A stretch of 64,000 nucleotides of DNA from assembly GCA_005789565.1 (NCBI GenBank), contig SXXL01000006.1, forward strand, positions 1 through 64,000. Reading direction: 5' to 3'. Below, piece after piece: positions 24,758 to 33,289 of this stretch (position 1 is the stretch's first letter; every line of letters begins with the position of its first letter). A program made the translations under genes and the position numbers. The notes under the pieces were generated by a model, which saw nothing but the letters and a program-made list of their open reading frames with translations, did not search any database and was not told the origin of the DNA. Origin of the DNA: Bacteroidota bacterium (GTDB taxonomy: Bacteria > Bacteroidota > Bacteroidia > Chitinophagales > Chitinophagaceae).

Positions 24758-27119
24758 CTTCAACATACACCCGCTTCACCCGTTGCGAAATACCGGTCAT
24801 GATCTCGTAAGGAATCGTGCCGGCCAATTCGGCCAGTTCAGTGAGTGGTAACTCGGGACCAAAGACGATGGCGGTATCACCTACTTGTACGGAAGGAATA
24901 CCGGTTATATCGACCATGAACATATCCATGCAAACGGTGCCCAGCACCGAAGCTTTTTGTCCCCCCAACATCACATACCCCACTCCGTTTCCAAGCCGGC
25001 GTGGAAATCCGTCCGCATACCCCAGCCGAAGGGTGGCGATCCGCGTGTGACGATCCATCACGGCGCGACGGTTGTAGCTGACCGAATCACCCGGTACTAA
25101 TTCTTGTATTTGTGCCACCGTGGCCAACAACCGGGCTACGGGTTTCAAGGATACCTTGTCCGTGACGGCCGGATCGATGCCATACAACCCGATTCCGATC
25201 CGAACCATGTCCAATTGCCAAGCCGGTTTTCGGATCGCAGCGGCTGAATTCGCCAAGTGGATCAACGGTTGGGCCGAACAAGCCGCCCGCACGATCTCGG
25301 CACCCCGCAAGAGTGTATTCAACTGCTCTGCACTGAACGCATCGGAGGATGCATCCTCGCCCGCAGTCAAATGCGAAAAGACCGAACAAACCCGAAGGAG
25401 ATCGTTTCGCTTGAGTTCCGTGCTCATTCTCTCGTAATCACCGGACAGAATCCCCAATCGATGCATCCCTGTTTCCAACTCGATGTGAACGGGAAACGCC
25501 GTTTCCCCTTGAGCTTTTACATATTGCTGAAAGGCCAAGAGCAGGTCGATCGAATACAAGACCGGTTCCAACCGATGCTCCCGGATCGCCTCGAAGGCGG
25601 CCGGTTCGGTATTCATCACCAGGATCGGTAAACGAATGCCAGCGGTACGCAGCGCCACGCCCTCATCGGCATACGCTACGCCGAGGTAAGCGATCCCCTC
25701 CTCCTGCATCACTCGGGCGACCTCGACGCCGCCACTGCCATAGGCGAAGGATTTGACCATGGCCATGATCTTGGTGCCGGCACGAAGAACGGACTGATAC
25801 TGCCGGATGTTATGCCGCAAAGCGCCCAGATCGATCTCCAGCCGCGTCTGATGTAACTGTGCTTCCAACAAAGGCAACAACCTTTCCATCTCAAATCGTC
25901 GGGCCCCTTTCAGTAAGATCGCTTCGCGATGAAAGGAATGCGCCACAAAGGTTGTTTCCAGTGCTTTTCGGTTGGGGTAAGACTCCACCCGCAACGATTC
26001 AAACGAACGCTGTTGGAGGAAAGCTTGAAAATTCGGCCCGATCGTGATCAGCCGGCTCACCTGATGGTGTAGCAGTAACTCCAACAACGACGCATAATCC
26101 GTTTCATCGCTCTGGGGAAGGTCGCTCAGAATGGCCGTTCGACTCAAATGACCCGACTGCTGCTTTAAGTAATTCAAGGCAATCGATAGGGAGTCCAGGT
26201 CCATGCTATACGCATCGTTCAGGATCAGGCATTGTTGAATACCCTGCTTGATCTCCAGCCGCATTTGTATCGGTTGGAGCTGTTTCATACGCAGCGCTAT
26301 GGTTTCGATCGAATAGCCAAGCAATCGCATCACCGACCAACAAGTCAGTGCATTTTGTATCGAAGCTTCATCGGTGAAGGGGATCTCGATCGTTTCTCCG
26401 TGGGTTTCGATCAGTTTCGTAAAGCCCTTCTCCTCGATCCGGTCCGATACGTCTACGGGTACGGGCATCTGCGCCCCTTCGAATAATTTTCGTTTTTCGT
26501 TTTCTTTTTCGGCGCGCGAGGCAAAGCCCTCGTCGTGTGCGGCGCCGAGGTTGGTGAGTACGCCGATCGTGGGACGAATGATGCCAGCCAACTTTTCCAT
26601 TTCACCCGGAAGAGAGATCCCGGCCTCGAATATGCCCAGCGTATGCGAGGCATTCATGTTCCAGACGCTCAGGGGAACTCCCAGCTGTGAATTGTAACTC
26701 CGGGGCGAGCGTACGATGGTATGATCGGGTGACAGCAATTGATACAGCCACTCCTTGACGATGGTCTTTCCGTTACTGCCCGTGATACCGATTACCGGAA
26801 TGGAAAACTGAGCCCGGTGATGGGCGGCCAATTGTTGCAAGGCGGTCCGTGTGTCCGTAACCTCGATGAATACCGCATCCGGATAGTTTTGACGATCGAC
26901 CGATCGACTCACCACAAATCCCCGCACACCGGCTGCATAGGCATCTGAAATAAAATCGTGCCCGTCCCGACGCTCCGAAACCAACGCAAAAAACAAGGTC
27001 CGGTTGGGGTAGGGGAGTTTGCGGGAATCATATGATAGTTCCGTGACCACGAAATCTGGGTCGATTCGGGCGGGTGCTCCGGAGAGGAGGTGTGTAATAT
27101 TCGAAATGCTGTACGTCAC
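24753..27119 (-). CDS. Bifunctional MurF ligase / alanine racemase fusion
   Basis: 788 residues. Residues 1 to about 420 are a Mur ligase: ATP-binding GITGSNGKT (about 112-120) and central ligase segments, adding D-Ala-D-Ala to UDP-MurNAc-tripeptide. The residue after GKT is Ile rather than the usual Thr. From about 430 (RLEIDLGALRHNIRQYQ) it is an alanine racemase with the PLP lysine K456 in MVKSFAYGSG and the SYNRR tyrosine region. This fusion is known in Bacteroidota. The start is a GTG at 27119; no ATG lies nearby in frame. The TAG stop lies in the heptad element shared with gldG. Confidence 0.93.
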   Translation of the reverse strand: MTYSISNITHLLSGAPARIDPDFVVTELSYDSRKLPYPNRTLFFALVSERRDGHDFISDAYAAGVRGFVVSRSVDRQNYPDAVFIEVTDTRTALQQLAAHHRAQFSIPVIGITGSNGKTIVKEWLYQLLSPDHTIVRSPRSYNSQLGVPLSVWNMNASHTLGIFEAGISLPGEMEKLAGIIRPTIGVLTNLGAAHDEGFASRAEKENEKRKLFEGAQMPVPVDVSDRIEEKGFTKLIETHGETIEIPFTDEASIQNALTCWSVMRLLGYSIETIALRMKQLQPIQMRLEIKQGIQQCLILNDAYSMDLDSLSIALNYLKQQSGHLSRTAILSDLPQSDETDYASLLELLLHHQVSRLITIGPNFQAFLQQRSFESLRVESYPNRKALETTFVAHSFHREAILLKGARRFEMERLLPLLEAQLHQTRLEIDLGALRHNIRQYQSVLRAGTKIMAMVKSFAYGSGGVEVARVMQEEGIAYLGVAYADEGVALRTAGIRLPILVMNTEPAAFEAIREHRLEPVLYSIDLLLAFQQYVKAQGETAFPVHIELETGMHRLGILSGDYERMSTELKRNDLLRVCSVFSHLTAGEDASSDAFSAEQLNTLLRGAEIVRAACSAQPLIHLANSAAAIRKPAWQLDMVRIGIGLYGIDPAVTDKVSLKPVARLLATVAQIQELVPGDSVSYNRRAVMDRHTRIATLRLGYADGFPRRLGNGVGYVMLGGQKASVLGTVCMDMFMVDITGIPSVQVGDTAIVFGPELPLTELAELAGTIPYEIMTGISQRVKRVYVEE

Positions 27120-27129
27120 GGAACTATCA

Positions 27130-27181
27130 GTTCAGAGTTCAGAGTTCGGAGTTCGGAGTTCAGAGTTCGGAGTTCAGAGTT
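27130..27181. repeat. Seven-unit direct heptad array, GTTCAGA/GTTCGGA
   Basis: GTTCAGA and GTTCGGA alternate for seven exact 7-base units plus GTT, with no mismatch outside the A/G switch. It is a one-arm array with no inverted partner, located between the murF-alr start and the terC stop. Confidence 0.85.
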
Positions 27182-27205
27182 AGTTTTTGGGCGGTTGTCT
27201 ACTGT

Positions 27206-28159
27206 TCACCCAAGTTTCTCCGGGGTTCCGGGTTTTTTCATGAAGATGGAGTAGAAGATGGAGCCGCCGATGCAGAGCATGATCACCCCGAGCGAGAGGG
27301 CGACCATCGTCGTTTTGTCGAACCATTGATTGAGCCAATGTTCGGCCAGCATTTTGACACCGATGAAAACCAGTACGATCGAGATGCCCTGAGGCAAATA
27401 ATCAAATTGACTGACCGCTCCCCGCAACAGGAAGAAAAGCGAGCGCAGGCCCAGCACGGCGAAAATATTGGAGGTGTAGATGACCATTTTATCGCGCGAG
27501 ATACCTATCACGGCCGGGATCGAATCCAATGCAAAGACCAGATCGATCGCAGCGAGCATCACCACCACTACGAACAAAGTGGTGTAGGCAGGGCGACCAT
27601 TTTCTCGGACCATGAATTTTCCATCCCCATCATGCGGCACCAGAGGCAGAAACTTCTTAAGGAATATGTAGATCTTGCTCTGCTTGGGGTCGAACTCTTT
27701 CTCTTCCGTGGAGGTGAACATTTTGTAACCGGTATAGACCAGGAAGACGCCAAAAATATATAGGATCCAATGAAACCGATCGACCAGGGCCACACCCACC
27801 GTGATGAATACGATCCGAAAAACGATCGCCATTAAGATGCCGATCAGCAACACCCGGCCATAATTGCGCGGGGCAACCGAGAAGGCGGAAAAGATGAGGA
27901 TAAAGACGAAAATGTTGTCGATGCTCAAACTCCATTCCATCAAATAGGCACTCAAGTATTGCAGCGCGATGGTTTGTCCCTTTTCATACCAGACGAAGAA
28001 GAAAAAAGCCAGGGCTAGTCCCACCCAGAAAAATGTTTGATTAAGTGCCTGCCGGATCGACACCTGCTGGTTCTTCTTGCTGAGCAATCCCAGGTCAAAG
28101 ATCAGCGCTAGAGCTAAAATGATTCCGAATACGAGGTAGGTGATTTGATCGACGGTCAT
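27206..28159 (-). CDS. TerC-family integral membrane protein
   Basis: 317 residues with about nine membrane helices. Family motifs are visible: LEWSLSIDNIFVF-like segment (MEWSLSIDNIF), which holds the conserved Asp-Asn, and AAIDLVFALDSIPAV with the second acidic pair, followed by the SNIFAVLGLRSLFFLL segment. TerC/Alx proteins are linked to tellurite resistance and manganese export. No ter genes are nearby, so a metal-ion role is more likely here, as inference. A box TACCTTTA lies four bases before the ATG. Confidence 0.92.
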   Translation of the reverse strand: MTVDQITYLVFGIILALALIFDLGLLSKKNQQVSIRQALNQTFFWVGLALAFFFFVWYEKGQTIALQYLSAYLMEWSLSIDNIFVFILIFSAFSVAPRNYGRVLLIGILMAIVFRIVFITVGVALVDRFHWILYIFGVFLVYTGYKMFTSTEEKEFDPKQSKIYIFLKKFLPLVPHDGDGKFMVRENGRPAYTTLFVVVVMLAAIDLVFALDSIPAVIGISRDKMVIYTSNIFAVLGLRSLFFLLRGAVSQFDYLPQGISIVLVFIGVKMLAEHWLNQWFDKTTMVALSLGVIMLCIGGSIFYSIFMKKPGTPEKLG

Positions 28160-28163
28160 GCCG

Positions 28164-28171
28164 TAAAGGTA
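28164..28171 (-). promoter_or_regulatory. -7-like box TACCTTTA of terC
   Basis: One mismatch from TAnnTTTG at the last base; spacing to the ATG is four bases, as in other genes here. Confidence 0.4.
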
Positions 28172-28178
28172 ATTTAAT

Positions 28179-28225
28179 GTCCGCAGTCCGCGGTCGGCCG
28201 TCAGCGGTCAGTGGACTGCGGTCAG
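28179..28225. repeat. Heptad hairpin, GTCCGCG dialect, between lspA and terC
   Basis: Units GTCCGCA-GTCCGCG-GTCGGCC-GTCAGCG-GTCAGTG-GACTGCG-GTCAG. CCGCAGTCC at the left pairs exactly with GGACTGCGG at the right. Confidence 0.8.
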
Positions 28226-28228
28226 TAA

Positions 28229-28939
28229 TTAAAAAATCTCCCTCGTATCGTTATGTCGTTGGCTGGTGCTGATGGTGGGATTGCCGGTTTTATCGGCCGT
28301 GGGTGTCAGCAAGCGTTTTTGGAAGAAGAAGAGGACGAGGACGCCGATGGAGATGGAGGCGTCGGCGATGTTGAAAATGGGACTAAAAAATTCGAATTCC
28401 TCTCCGCCCACCATAGGAACCCAGTTGGGCCAGTTGGTTTGGAGGATGGGGAAGTAGAGCATATCAACGACACTGCCGTGCAGGAACGAGGAGTAGCCGC
28501 TGCTGCCCAGATGAGCGGTACCTACATAGGATACATAGTCGCCCACCGCGGCATCATAATGGAGGCCTTTGTCGAAGATCATACCATAGAACATGCTGTC
28601 GATCAGGTTACCCAGGGCTCCGGCATATATCAGGCCGGCACAGATCATGAGTCCCCGGGAATAATCTTCTTTAGTCATTTTATTCAGGTACCAGGTCCCG
28701 AATATCACGGCCCCCAAGCGGAACAAGGTCAGGATCATCTTTCCGGTCTCATTCCCAAACTTCCAACCCCAAGCCATCCCCGGATTTTCGATGAAATAAA
28801 TTCGGAACCAATCCATTCCGCCCACCCGCATCACCTCCCCAATCGGATACTCCGTCTTGATCCAAACTTTCAAAGCCTGATCCAACACGATCACCCCCGC
28901 AATCAACAACACCAAGTATGTAGGCTTTAACTTTCTCAT
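28229..28939 (-). CDS. lspA: Lipoprotein signal peptidase (signal peptidase II)
   Basis: Inner-membrane aspartyl protease that removes lipoprotein signal peptides. It has 236 residues from the ATG at 28939 (the ORF-track GTG at 28942 precedes it). There are four membrane helices; the catalytic aspartates are in GNLIDSMFYG and FNIADASI. It is longer than E. coli LspA (164) because of an insert around SYVGTAHLGSSGYSSFL and a hydrophilic tail of about 25 residues, both common in Bacteroidota forms. The many lipoproteins in this window (cytochromes, SusD) are its kind of substrate. Confidence 0.94.
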   Translation of the reverse strand: MRKLKPTYLVLLIAGVIVLDQALKVWIKTEYPIGEVMRVGGMDWFRIYFIENPGMAWGWKFGNETGKMILTLFRLGAVIFGTWYLNKMTKEDYSRGLMICAGLIYAGALGNLIDSMFYGMIFDKGLHYDAAVGDYVSYVGTAHLGSSGYSSFLHGSVVDMLYFPILQTNWPNWVPMVGGEEFEFFSPIFNIADASISIGVLVLFFFQKRLLTPTADKTGNPTISTSQRHNDTREIF

Positions 28940-28944
28940 CACTT

Positions 28945-28995
28945 AACTAAAAAACTATAAACTAACGACCCAAACTTCTCAAACTTCTCAAACTG
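28945..28995. repeat. AACTA-rich stretch and 9-base CAAACTTCT repeat
   Basis: CAAACTTCT-CAAACTTCT-CAAACT is preceded by AACTAA-rich sequence. On the minus strand the 9-mer is AGTTTGAGA-like, matching the units before iscA and inside gltX. It lies between lspA and fumC. Confidence 0.6.
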
Positions 28996-29013
28996 GCCGG
29001 ATGCAATATCATC

Positions 29014-30408
29014 TTATTGACCAGTCATTCGCTCCGGCCTCACCCACTCATCAAACTCCTTCCCCGTCACATACCCCAGCCGAATCGCCATCTCCCGCAG
29101 GGTGGTTCCTTCTTTGTGGGCTTTCTGGGCGATCTCGGCGGCTTTGTAGTAACCGATCTTGGTATTGAGAGCGGTTACCAGCATCAGCGAATTCTCGACG
29201 TGTTTGCGGATATTGGCTTCGATGGGTTCGATGCCGCGGGCACATTTCAGGTCGAACGAAACACAGCCTTCGCCGATCAGTCGGGCACTGTGCAGGAAAT
29301 TATAGATCATGACGGGCTTGAACACATTGAGTTCAAAATGGCCGTTCGCACCACCGATGTTGATGGCCACATCATTGCCCAGCACTTGCGCCGCGATCAT
29401 GGTCAGCGCTTCGCATTGGGTGGGATTTACTTTACCGGGCATGATCGAGGAACCCGGTTCGTTATCGGGAATGAAGATCTCGCCGATGCCGCTGCGGGGA
29501 CCAGAAGAGAGCATCCGTATATCATTGGCGATCTTCATCAAACTCACCGCCACGGTCTTCAAGGCTCCATGCGCTTCCACAATGGCGTCGTGGGCTGCCA
29601 AGGCCTCGAATTTATTGGGTGCCGTTACAAACGGCAGACCGGTGAGGGCCGCAATGTGTTTGGCTACGTTCTTGGCATAGTTGGGTGGCGTATTGATGCC
29701 GGTGCCTACCGCAGTGCCGCCAAGCGCAAGCTCACTCAAATGCGCGAGGGAATATCGAATGGCCTTCATGCCATGGTCGAGCTGTGCCACATAGCCGCTG
29801 AATTCCTGTCCCAGTGTCAGCGGCGTGGCATCCATGAAGTGGGTGCGACCGATCTTGACCACTTTATTGAACTGCTTACTTTTCTTGGCCAACGTATCCC
29901 GCACTTGTTGGATGCCGGGCAGCGTGGTCTCCATCAGCATTTTCTAGGCAGCGATGTGCATCGCGGTGGGAAACGTGTCGTTGGAGGACTGCGATTTGTT
30001 TACATCATCGTTTGGATGCAGAAACTTGACCTTATCCGTCAGCGCCCCACCTTTGATCACGTGTCCGCGGTAAGCGATCACCTCATTGACGTTCATATTA
30101 CTCTGCGTGCCCGATCCGGTTTGCCATACGACCAGCGGGAATTGATCATCCAATTTTCCTTTCAGGATCTCGTCACATACTTTTCCGATCAATTGGGACT
30201 TGTTCTTGGCCAGCACACCCGCTTCCTGGTTGGTGAGGGCGGCGGCTTTTTTCAGGTAGGCAAAAGCCCGGATGATCTCCAATGGCATCCGGTTGATGTC
30301 CTGCGCAATGCGAAAATTATCAATGCTGCGTTGGGTTTGCGCACCATAGTAGGCGTCGATCGGCACTTTGACCTCCCCCATGGTGTCTTTTTCGATTCGG
30401 AATTGCAT
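29014..30408 (-). pseudogene. fumC: Class II fumarase fumC interrupted by one in-frame TAG
   Basis: The two ORF-track pieces (29944-30408 and 29014-29940) are in the same frame and join as [17 protein letters not shown]. In intact class II fumarases this position is a tyrosine (HIAAYK), so a single TAT/TAC to TAG change explains the break; no frameshift is involved. The upstream part has [20 protein letters not shown] and [11 protein letters not shown]; the downstream part has the signature [11 protein letters not shown] and the C-terminal domain. Both halves are otherwise well preserved, so the change is recent, a sequencing error, or read through. Without suppression neither half should form an active tetramer. 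Confidence 0.9.
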
Positions 30409-30412
30409 AGTG

Positions 30413-30420
30413 CAAAGGTA
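30413..30420 (-). promoter_or_regulatory. -7 box TACCTTTG of fumC
   Basis: Exact TAnnTTTG match on the minus strand with four bases (CACT) before the ATG, predicting a leaderless mRNA. The intact promoter argues that the gene is or was recently expressed. Confidence 0.6.
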
Positions 30421-30423
30421 GGA

Positions 30424-30510
30424 AAGATGAAGGGTGAAAGATGAAGGGTGAAGGGTGAAAGATGAAGGGTTGGTAGGTCAAAAGTTCACCCTTCATCTTT
30501 CATCCTTCAA
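30424..30510. repeat. Heptad hairpin, GATGAAG dialect, between the crotonase gene and fumC
   Basis: The left arm is GATGAAG-GGTGAAA-GATGAAG-GGTGAAG-GGTGAAA-GATGAAG. The right arm reads on the minus strand GTTGAAG-GATGAAA-GATGAAG-GGTGAAC. About 16 bases lie between. The stop codon of the crotonase gene (TGA, 30507-30509) lies inside the right arm. Confidence 0.8.
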
Positions 30511-31277
30511 CTAAATCTCGGGTTTCGTTTCTCGAGAAACGCCCCCACGCCTTCTTTCATCTCGTCGGTGCCGAAGCATTCGCCGAAGCGGCGGACTTCC
30601 TCGGCATACCCGGCATCGTTGGGGGAGCCGCAGGCATTCACGGCGGCGATCACATGTCTCACGGCATTAGGACCTTTCGTGAGGATCGTCGCCATTAATT
30701 TTTTGGATTCTTCCAACAAGGCATCTGCGGGGTAGACCTGATTGACCAACCCGATGCGATAAGCTTCGGCCGCAGATATCATATTTCCGCTCATCATCAG
30801 TTCCATTGCTCGACCCTTGCCCACCAGCTGGGTGAGTCGCTGCGTACCACCGTAGCCGGGAATCAATCCCAGGTTCACTTCGGGCTGACCAAACTTCGCG
30901 TTTTCACTGGCCAACCGCACATGACAACTCATAGCCAACTCACAGCCGCCACCCAATGCAAATCCATTGACGGCGGCGAGAATGGGTTTGGAACTACGTT
31001 CGATCCGAAAAAAACAATCCTGTCCGCGCTTGGACAATGCCATGGCCTCCTCTTTGCCCAGCGAGGTAAACTCGCTGATGTCGGCCCCGGCCACGAAGGC
31101 CTTGGGACCGGCACCGGTCAGGATCACCCCGCGAATGTTTGGATCGGCCTCCACCTCGTCCATCAATAAAAAAAGATCATCAAACACCGAGCGGTTCAGG
31201 GCATTGAGTTTATCGGGGCGATTCAGAGTCACCGTCAGGATACCATTCTCCAGCGCGGTCAATAGTGTTTGATACAT
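30507..31277 (-). CDS. Enoyl-CoA hydratase/isomerase (crotonase family)
   Basis: 256 residues. The oxyanion-hole segments are AGADISEF and NGFALGGGCELAM; the two catalytic glutamates of hydratases are in GGCELAMSC and GQPEVNLGLIPGYGGTQRL. The C-terminal EGVGAFLEKRNPRF is typical of short-chain enoyl-CoA hydratase. It lies nine bases downstream of the B12-binding subunit gene on the same strand, suggesting a shared acyl-CoA pathway. The TGA stop lies in a heptad element. Confidence 0.92.
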   Translation of the reverse strand: MYQTLLTALENGILTVTLNRPDKLNALNRSVFDDLFLLMDEVEADPNIRGVILTGAGPKAFVAGADISEFTSLGKEEAMALSKRGQDCFFRIERSSKPILAAVNGFALGGGCELAMSCHVRLASENAKFGQPEVNLGLIPGYGGTQRLTQLVGKGRAMELMMSGNMISAAEAYRIGLVNQVYPADALLEESKKLMATILTKGPNAVRHVIAAVNACGSPNDAGYAEEVRRFGECFGTDEMKEGVGAFLEKRNPRFS

Positions 31278-31286
31278 AAATAAGAA

Positions 31287-31700
31287 TTAGAATGATCTGT
31301 TTTCCTTCACCCATTGTTGGATATAGGTGACGATCTCCTGCATCGGAGAGCCCGGTGCGAATAATTGACCAACACCCATTTCCCGCAGCGCTTGCATGTC
31401 CGCCTCCGGAATGATGCCGCCACCAGTGAGCAGCACATCGTTCAATCCTTTTTCTTTCAGAAGTCCGATGAGCTTCGGAAAGACGGTCATGTGTGCCCCG
31501 GATAGTATGCTGATGCCGATGGCATCCACATCCTCTTGCAGCGCCGCATTCACTACCATTTCAGGTGTCTGGCGTAGACCCGTATATATGACTTCCATTC
31601 CCGCATCCCGCAGGGCGGTGGCGATCACCTTGGCGCCGCGAGCGTGTCCATCCAGACCAACTTTGGCGACCAGTACGCGTATGGGACGATTCGAGCTCAT
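31287..31700 (-). CDS. Small B12-binding subunit of an acyl-CoA mutase
   Basis: 137 residues, a single cobalamin-binding Rossmann domain. The base-off motif [11 protein letters not shown] (DxHxxG) supplies the cobalt-ligating His; SILSGAHM and [10 protein letters not shown] are the second and third B12 motifs. This is the size of stand-alone small subunits such as those of isobutyryl-CoA or methylmalonyl-CoA mutase. The large catalytic subunit is not in the window. Its operon is gltX, this gene, then the crotonase gene, with gaps of 12 and 9 bases. Confidence 0.9.
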   Translation of the reverse strand: MSSNRPIRVLVAKVGLDGHARGAKVIATALRDAGMEVIYTGLRQTPEMVVNAALQEDVDAIGISILSGAHMTVFPKLIGLLKEKGLNDVLLTGGGIIPEADMQALREMGVGQLFAPGSPMQEIVTYIQQWVKENRSF

Positions 31701-31712
31701 CAGTTTACAAAT

Positions 31713-33245
31713 TTAGTTGTTCGACAATTGAGCGGTGAGCAACCCGATGCGCTGGATCGTTTCCTCTTTTCCGAGAATATCGGCGATGTCAAATACACCC
31801 GGACCAAACTTACCACCCACCAACATGATGCGAAGCGGTAACATCAACTCACCCGGCTTGATCGATCGTTCCGAAGCCAATGATTTGAACAACTCCTCCA
31901 ACTTCGCTGCCTGCCACTCGGTCTCCGAACCATACCTCGTTACTAATTCATGGAAAAAGGATGTTTTCTCCGCATTCCACTTTGGTTCAATCGCCGCCCG
32001 ATCCACCTCCTGCGGATATTCAAAGAAGTATCGCGTCTGCTCCACAAAATCCGTCAACAAATGACAACGATCCCGAACTAACGCAACTATCTTCTCCCAC
32101 TTCAAACTATTTAAACTACTCAAACTACTCAAACTTTCAAACTGACTCCGAACGCTGAACGCCAAACGCTGAACTGGCTCTCTCAAGAGCCACTCGTGGT
32201 TGAACCACTTCGCCTTCTCGTAATCAAACTTCGCCCCGGAACTATGCACCCGTTCCATCGAAAAGGCCTGTACCAGTTCTTCCAGTGAGAACAATTCCTT
32301 CTCGGTGCCGTCATTCCAACCCAGCAAAGCCAATAAGTTGATGAATGCTTCGGGCAGAAAACCGCGCTCCCGAAATCCCTCCACGTTTTCGCCGGTTTTG
32401 GGATCTGTCCAGTTCATGGCAAACACCGGAAAACCGTATTTGGCGCCGTCGCGTTTGCTGAGTTTTCCGTTTGGTCCCAGTATCAACGGCAGGTGCGCCC
32501 ACTCAGGCATGGCCGCTCGTCCGAATAATTTTTCCCAGAGCCGAACGTGTACGGGCGCGGATGGAAGCCACTCTTCTCCGCGAAACGCATGGGAGATCTG
32601 CATCAGGTGGTCATCGACCACCACGGCCAAATGATAGGTGGGCATGCCGTCGGCTTTCAAGAGGACTTTGTCATCCACCGTGCTCATATCAAACGATACC
32701 TCGCCGCGGATCATATCCGTAAAACCGATCATTCCGGTGCCGGGCATCAGGATCCGGATCACGTGGGGGGTGCCGGCTGACAATAACCGATCCACTTCCT
32801 CGGGGGAGAGGGTGAGGGAGTTGCGCATCCGAAGCCGAAGGGTATGATCGTATTGGGGAGCGGGATTTTGATCGGACTTGTACTGCTCGCGCATCGCTTC
32901 CAGTTCGGCGGGTGTGTCGAATGCATAGTAGGCATCGCCTTGGGCGATCAGCTTTTCGGCGTAATCGCGATAGAGTGGTTTGCGTTCGCTTTGGCGGTAG
33001 GGACCAAAATCGCCGCCATGCTGTACACTTTCATCGGGTTCCAGTCCGCACCAGCGCAAACAATCGAAGATGTATTCTTCGGCGCCGGGCACATAACGGC
33101 TTTGGTCGGTGTCTTCGATGCGGACTATGAAATCACCGCCGTGCTTCTTGGCAAATAGGTAGTTGTAGAGGACGGTCCGCACCCCACCCAGGTGAAGGCC
33201 GCCGGTGGGACTCGGCGCAAATCGGACGCGGACTTTTTTGGACAT
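31713..33245 (-). CDS. gltX: Glutamyl-tRNA synthetase with an in-frame heptad/9-mer insert
   Basis: Charges tRNA-Glu. It has 510 residues from the ATG at 33245 (MSKKVRVRFAPSPTG), preferred over the track start at 33263 because a -7 box lies between them. The HIGH-equivalent is GGLHLGG; the KMSKS-equivalent is KLSKRDG; the catalytic domain is intact. Residues about 357-382 (FESLSSLSSLNSLKW region) are encoded by the same GTTCAGC heptads and TTTGAGTAG 9-mers found between genes, near the junction with the anticodon-binding domain. The frame is kept, so the protein probably tolerates it. It is the first gene of a three-gene operon. Confidence 0.94.
   Translation of the reverse strand: MSKKVRVRFAPSPTGGLHLGGVRTVLYNYLFAKKHGGDFIVRIEDTDQSRYVPGAEEYIFDCLRWCGLEPDESVQHGGDFGPYRQSERKPLYRDYAEKLIAQGDAYYAFDTPAELEAMREQYKSDQNPAPQYDHTLRLRMRNSLTLSPEEVDRLLSAGTPHVIRILMPGTGMIGFTDMIRGEVSFDMSTVDDKVLLKADGMPTYHLAVVVDDHLMQISHAFRGEEWLPSAPVHVRLWEKLFGRAAMPEWAHLPLILGPNGKLSKRDGAKYGFPVFAMNWTDPKTGENVEGFRERGFLPEAFINLLALLGWNDGTEKELFSLEELVQAFSMERVHSSGAKFDYEKAKWFNHEWLLREPVQRLAFSVRSQFESLSSLSSLNSLKWEKIVALVRDRCHLLTDFVEQTRYFFEYPQEVDRAAIEPKWNAEKTSFFHELVTRYGSETEWQAAKLEELFKSLASERSIKPGELMLPLRIMLVGGKFGPGVFDIADILGKEETIQRIGLLTAQLSNN
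32101..32176 (-). repeat. Heptad plus 9-mer array inside the gltX coding sequence
   Basis: On the minus strand: GTTCAGC-GTTTGGC-GTTCAGC-GTTCGGA-GTCAG, then TTTGAAAG, TTTGAGTAG, TTTGAGTAG, TTTAAATAG, TTTGAAG. Both unit types match intergenic elements of this window. It encodes about 25 residues in frame. Confidence 0.85.
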
Positions 33246-33249
33246 GCCG

Positions 33250-33257
33250 CAAAGATA
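33250..33257 (-). promoter_or_regulatory. -7 box TATCTTTG of gltX
   Basis: Exact TAnnTTTG match on the minus strand, followed by CGGC and the ATG (four-base gap). Confidence 0.65.
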
Positions 33258-33276
33258 ACCCATGGGAACAGGCGGT

Positions 33277-33284
33277 TATCTTTG
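33277..33284 (+). promoter_or_regulatory. -7 box TATCTTTG of the deacetylase gene
   Basis: Exact TAnnTTTG match five bases before the ATG at 33290. With the gltX box 20 bases away on the other strand it forms a compact divergent pair of leaderless-type promoters. Confidence 0.65.
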
Positions 33285-33289
33285 TTCCG

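Noticed and set aside
29944-29946. TAG reassigned to an amino acid
   Set aside because: TAG ends several intact genes in this window (rnc, gldG, iscU, murF-alr), so it works as a stop here.
29017-30444. 475-residue plus-strand ORF antisense to fumC
   Set aside because: The fumC halves on the minus strand have unmistakable fumarase motifs; the antisense frame has none and no promoter.
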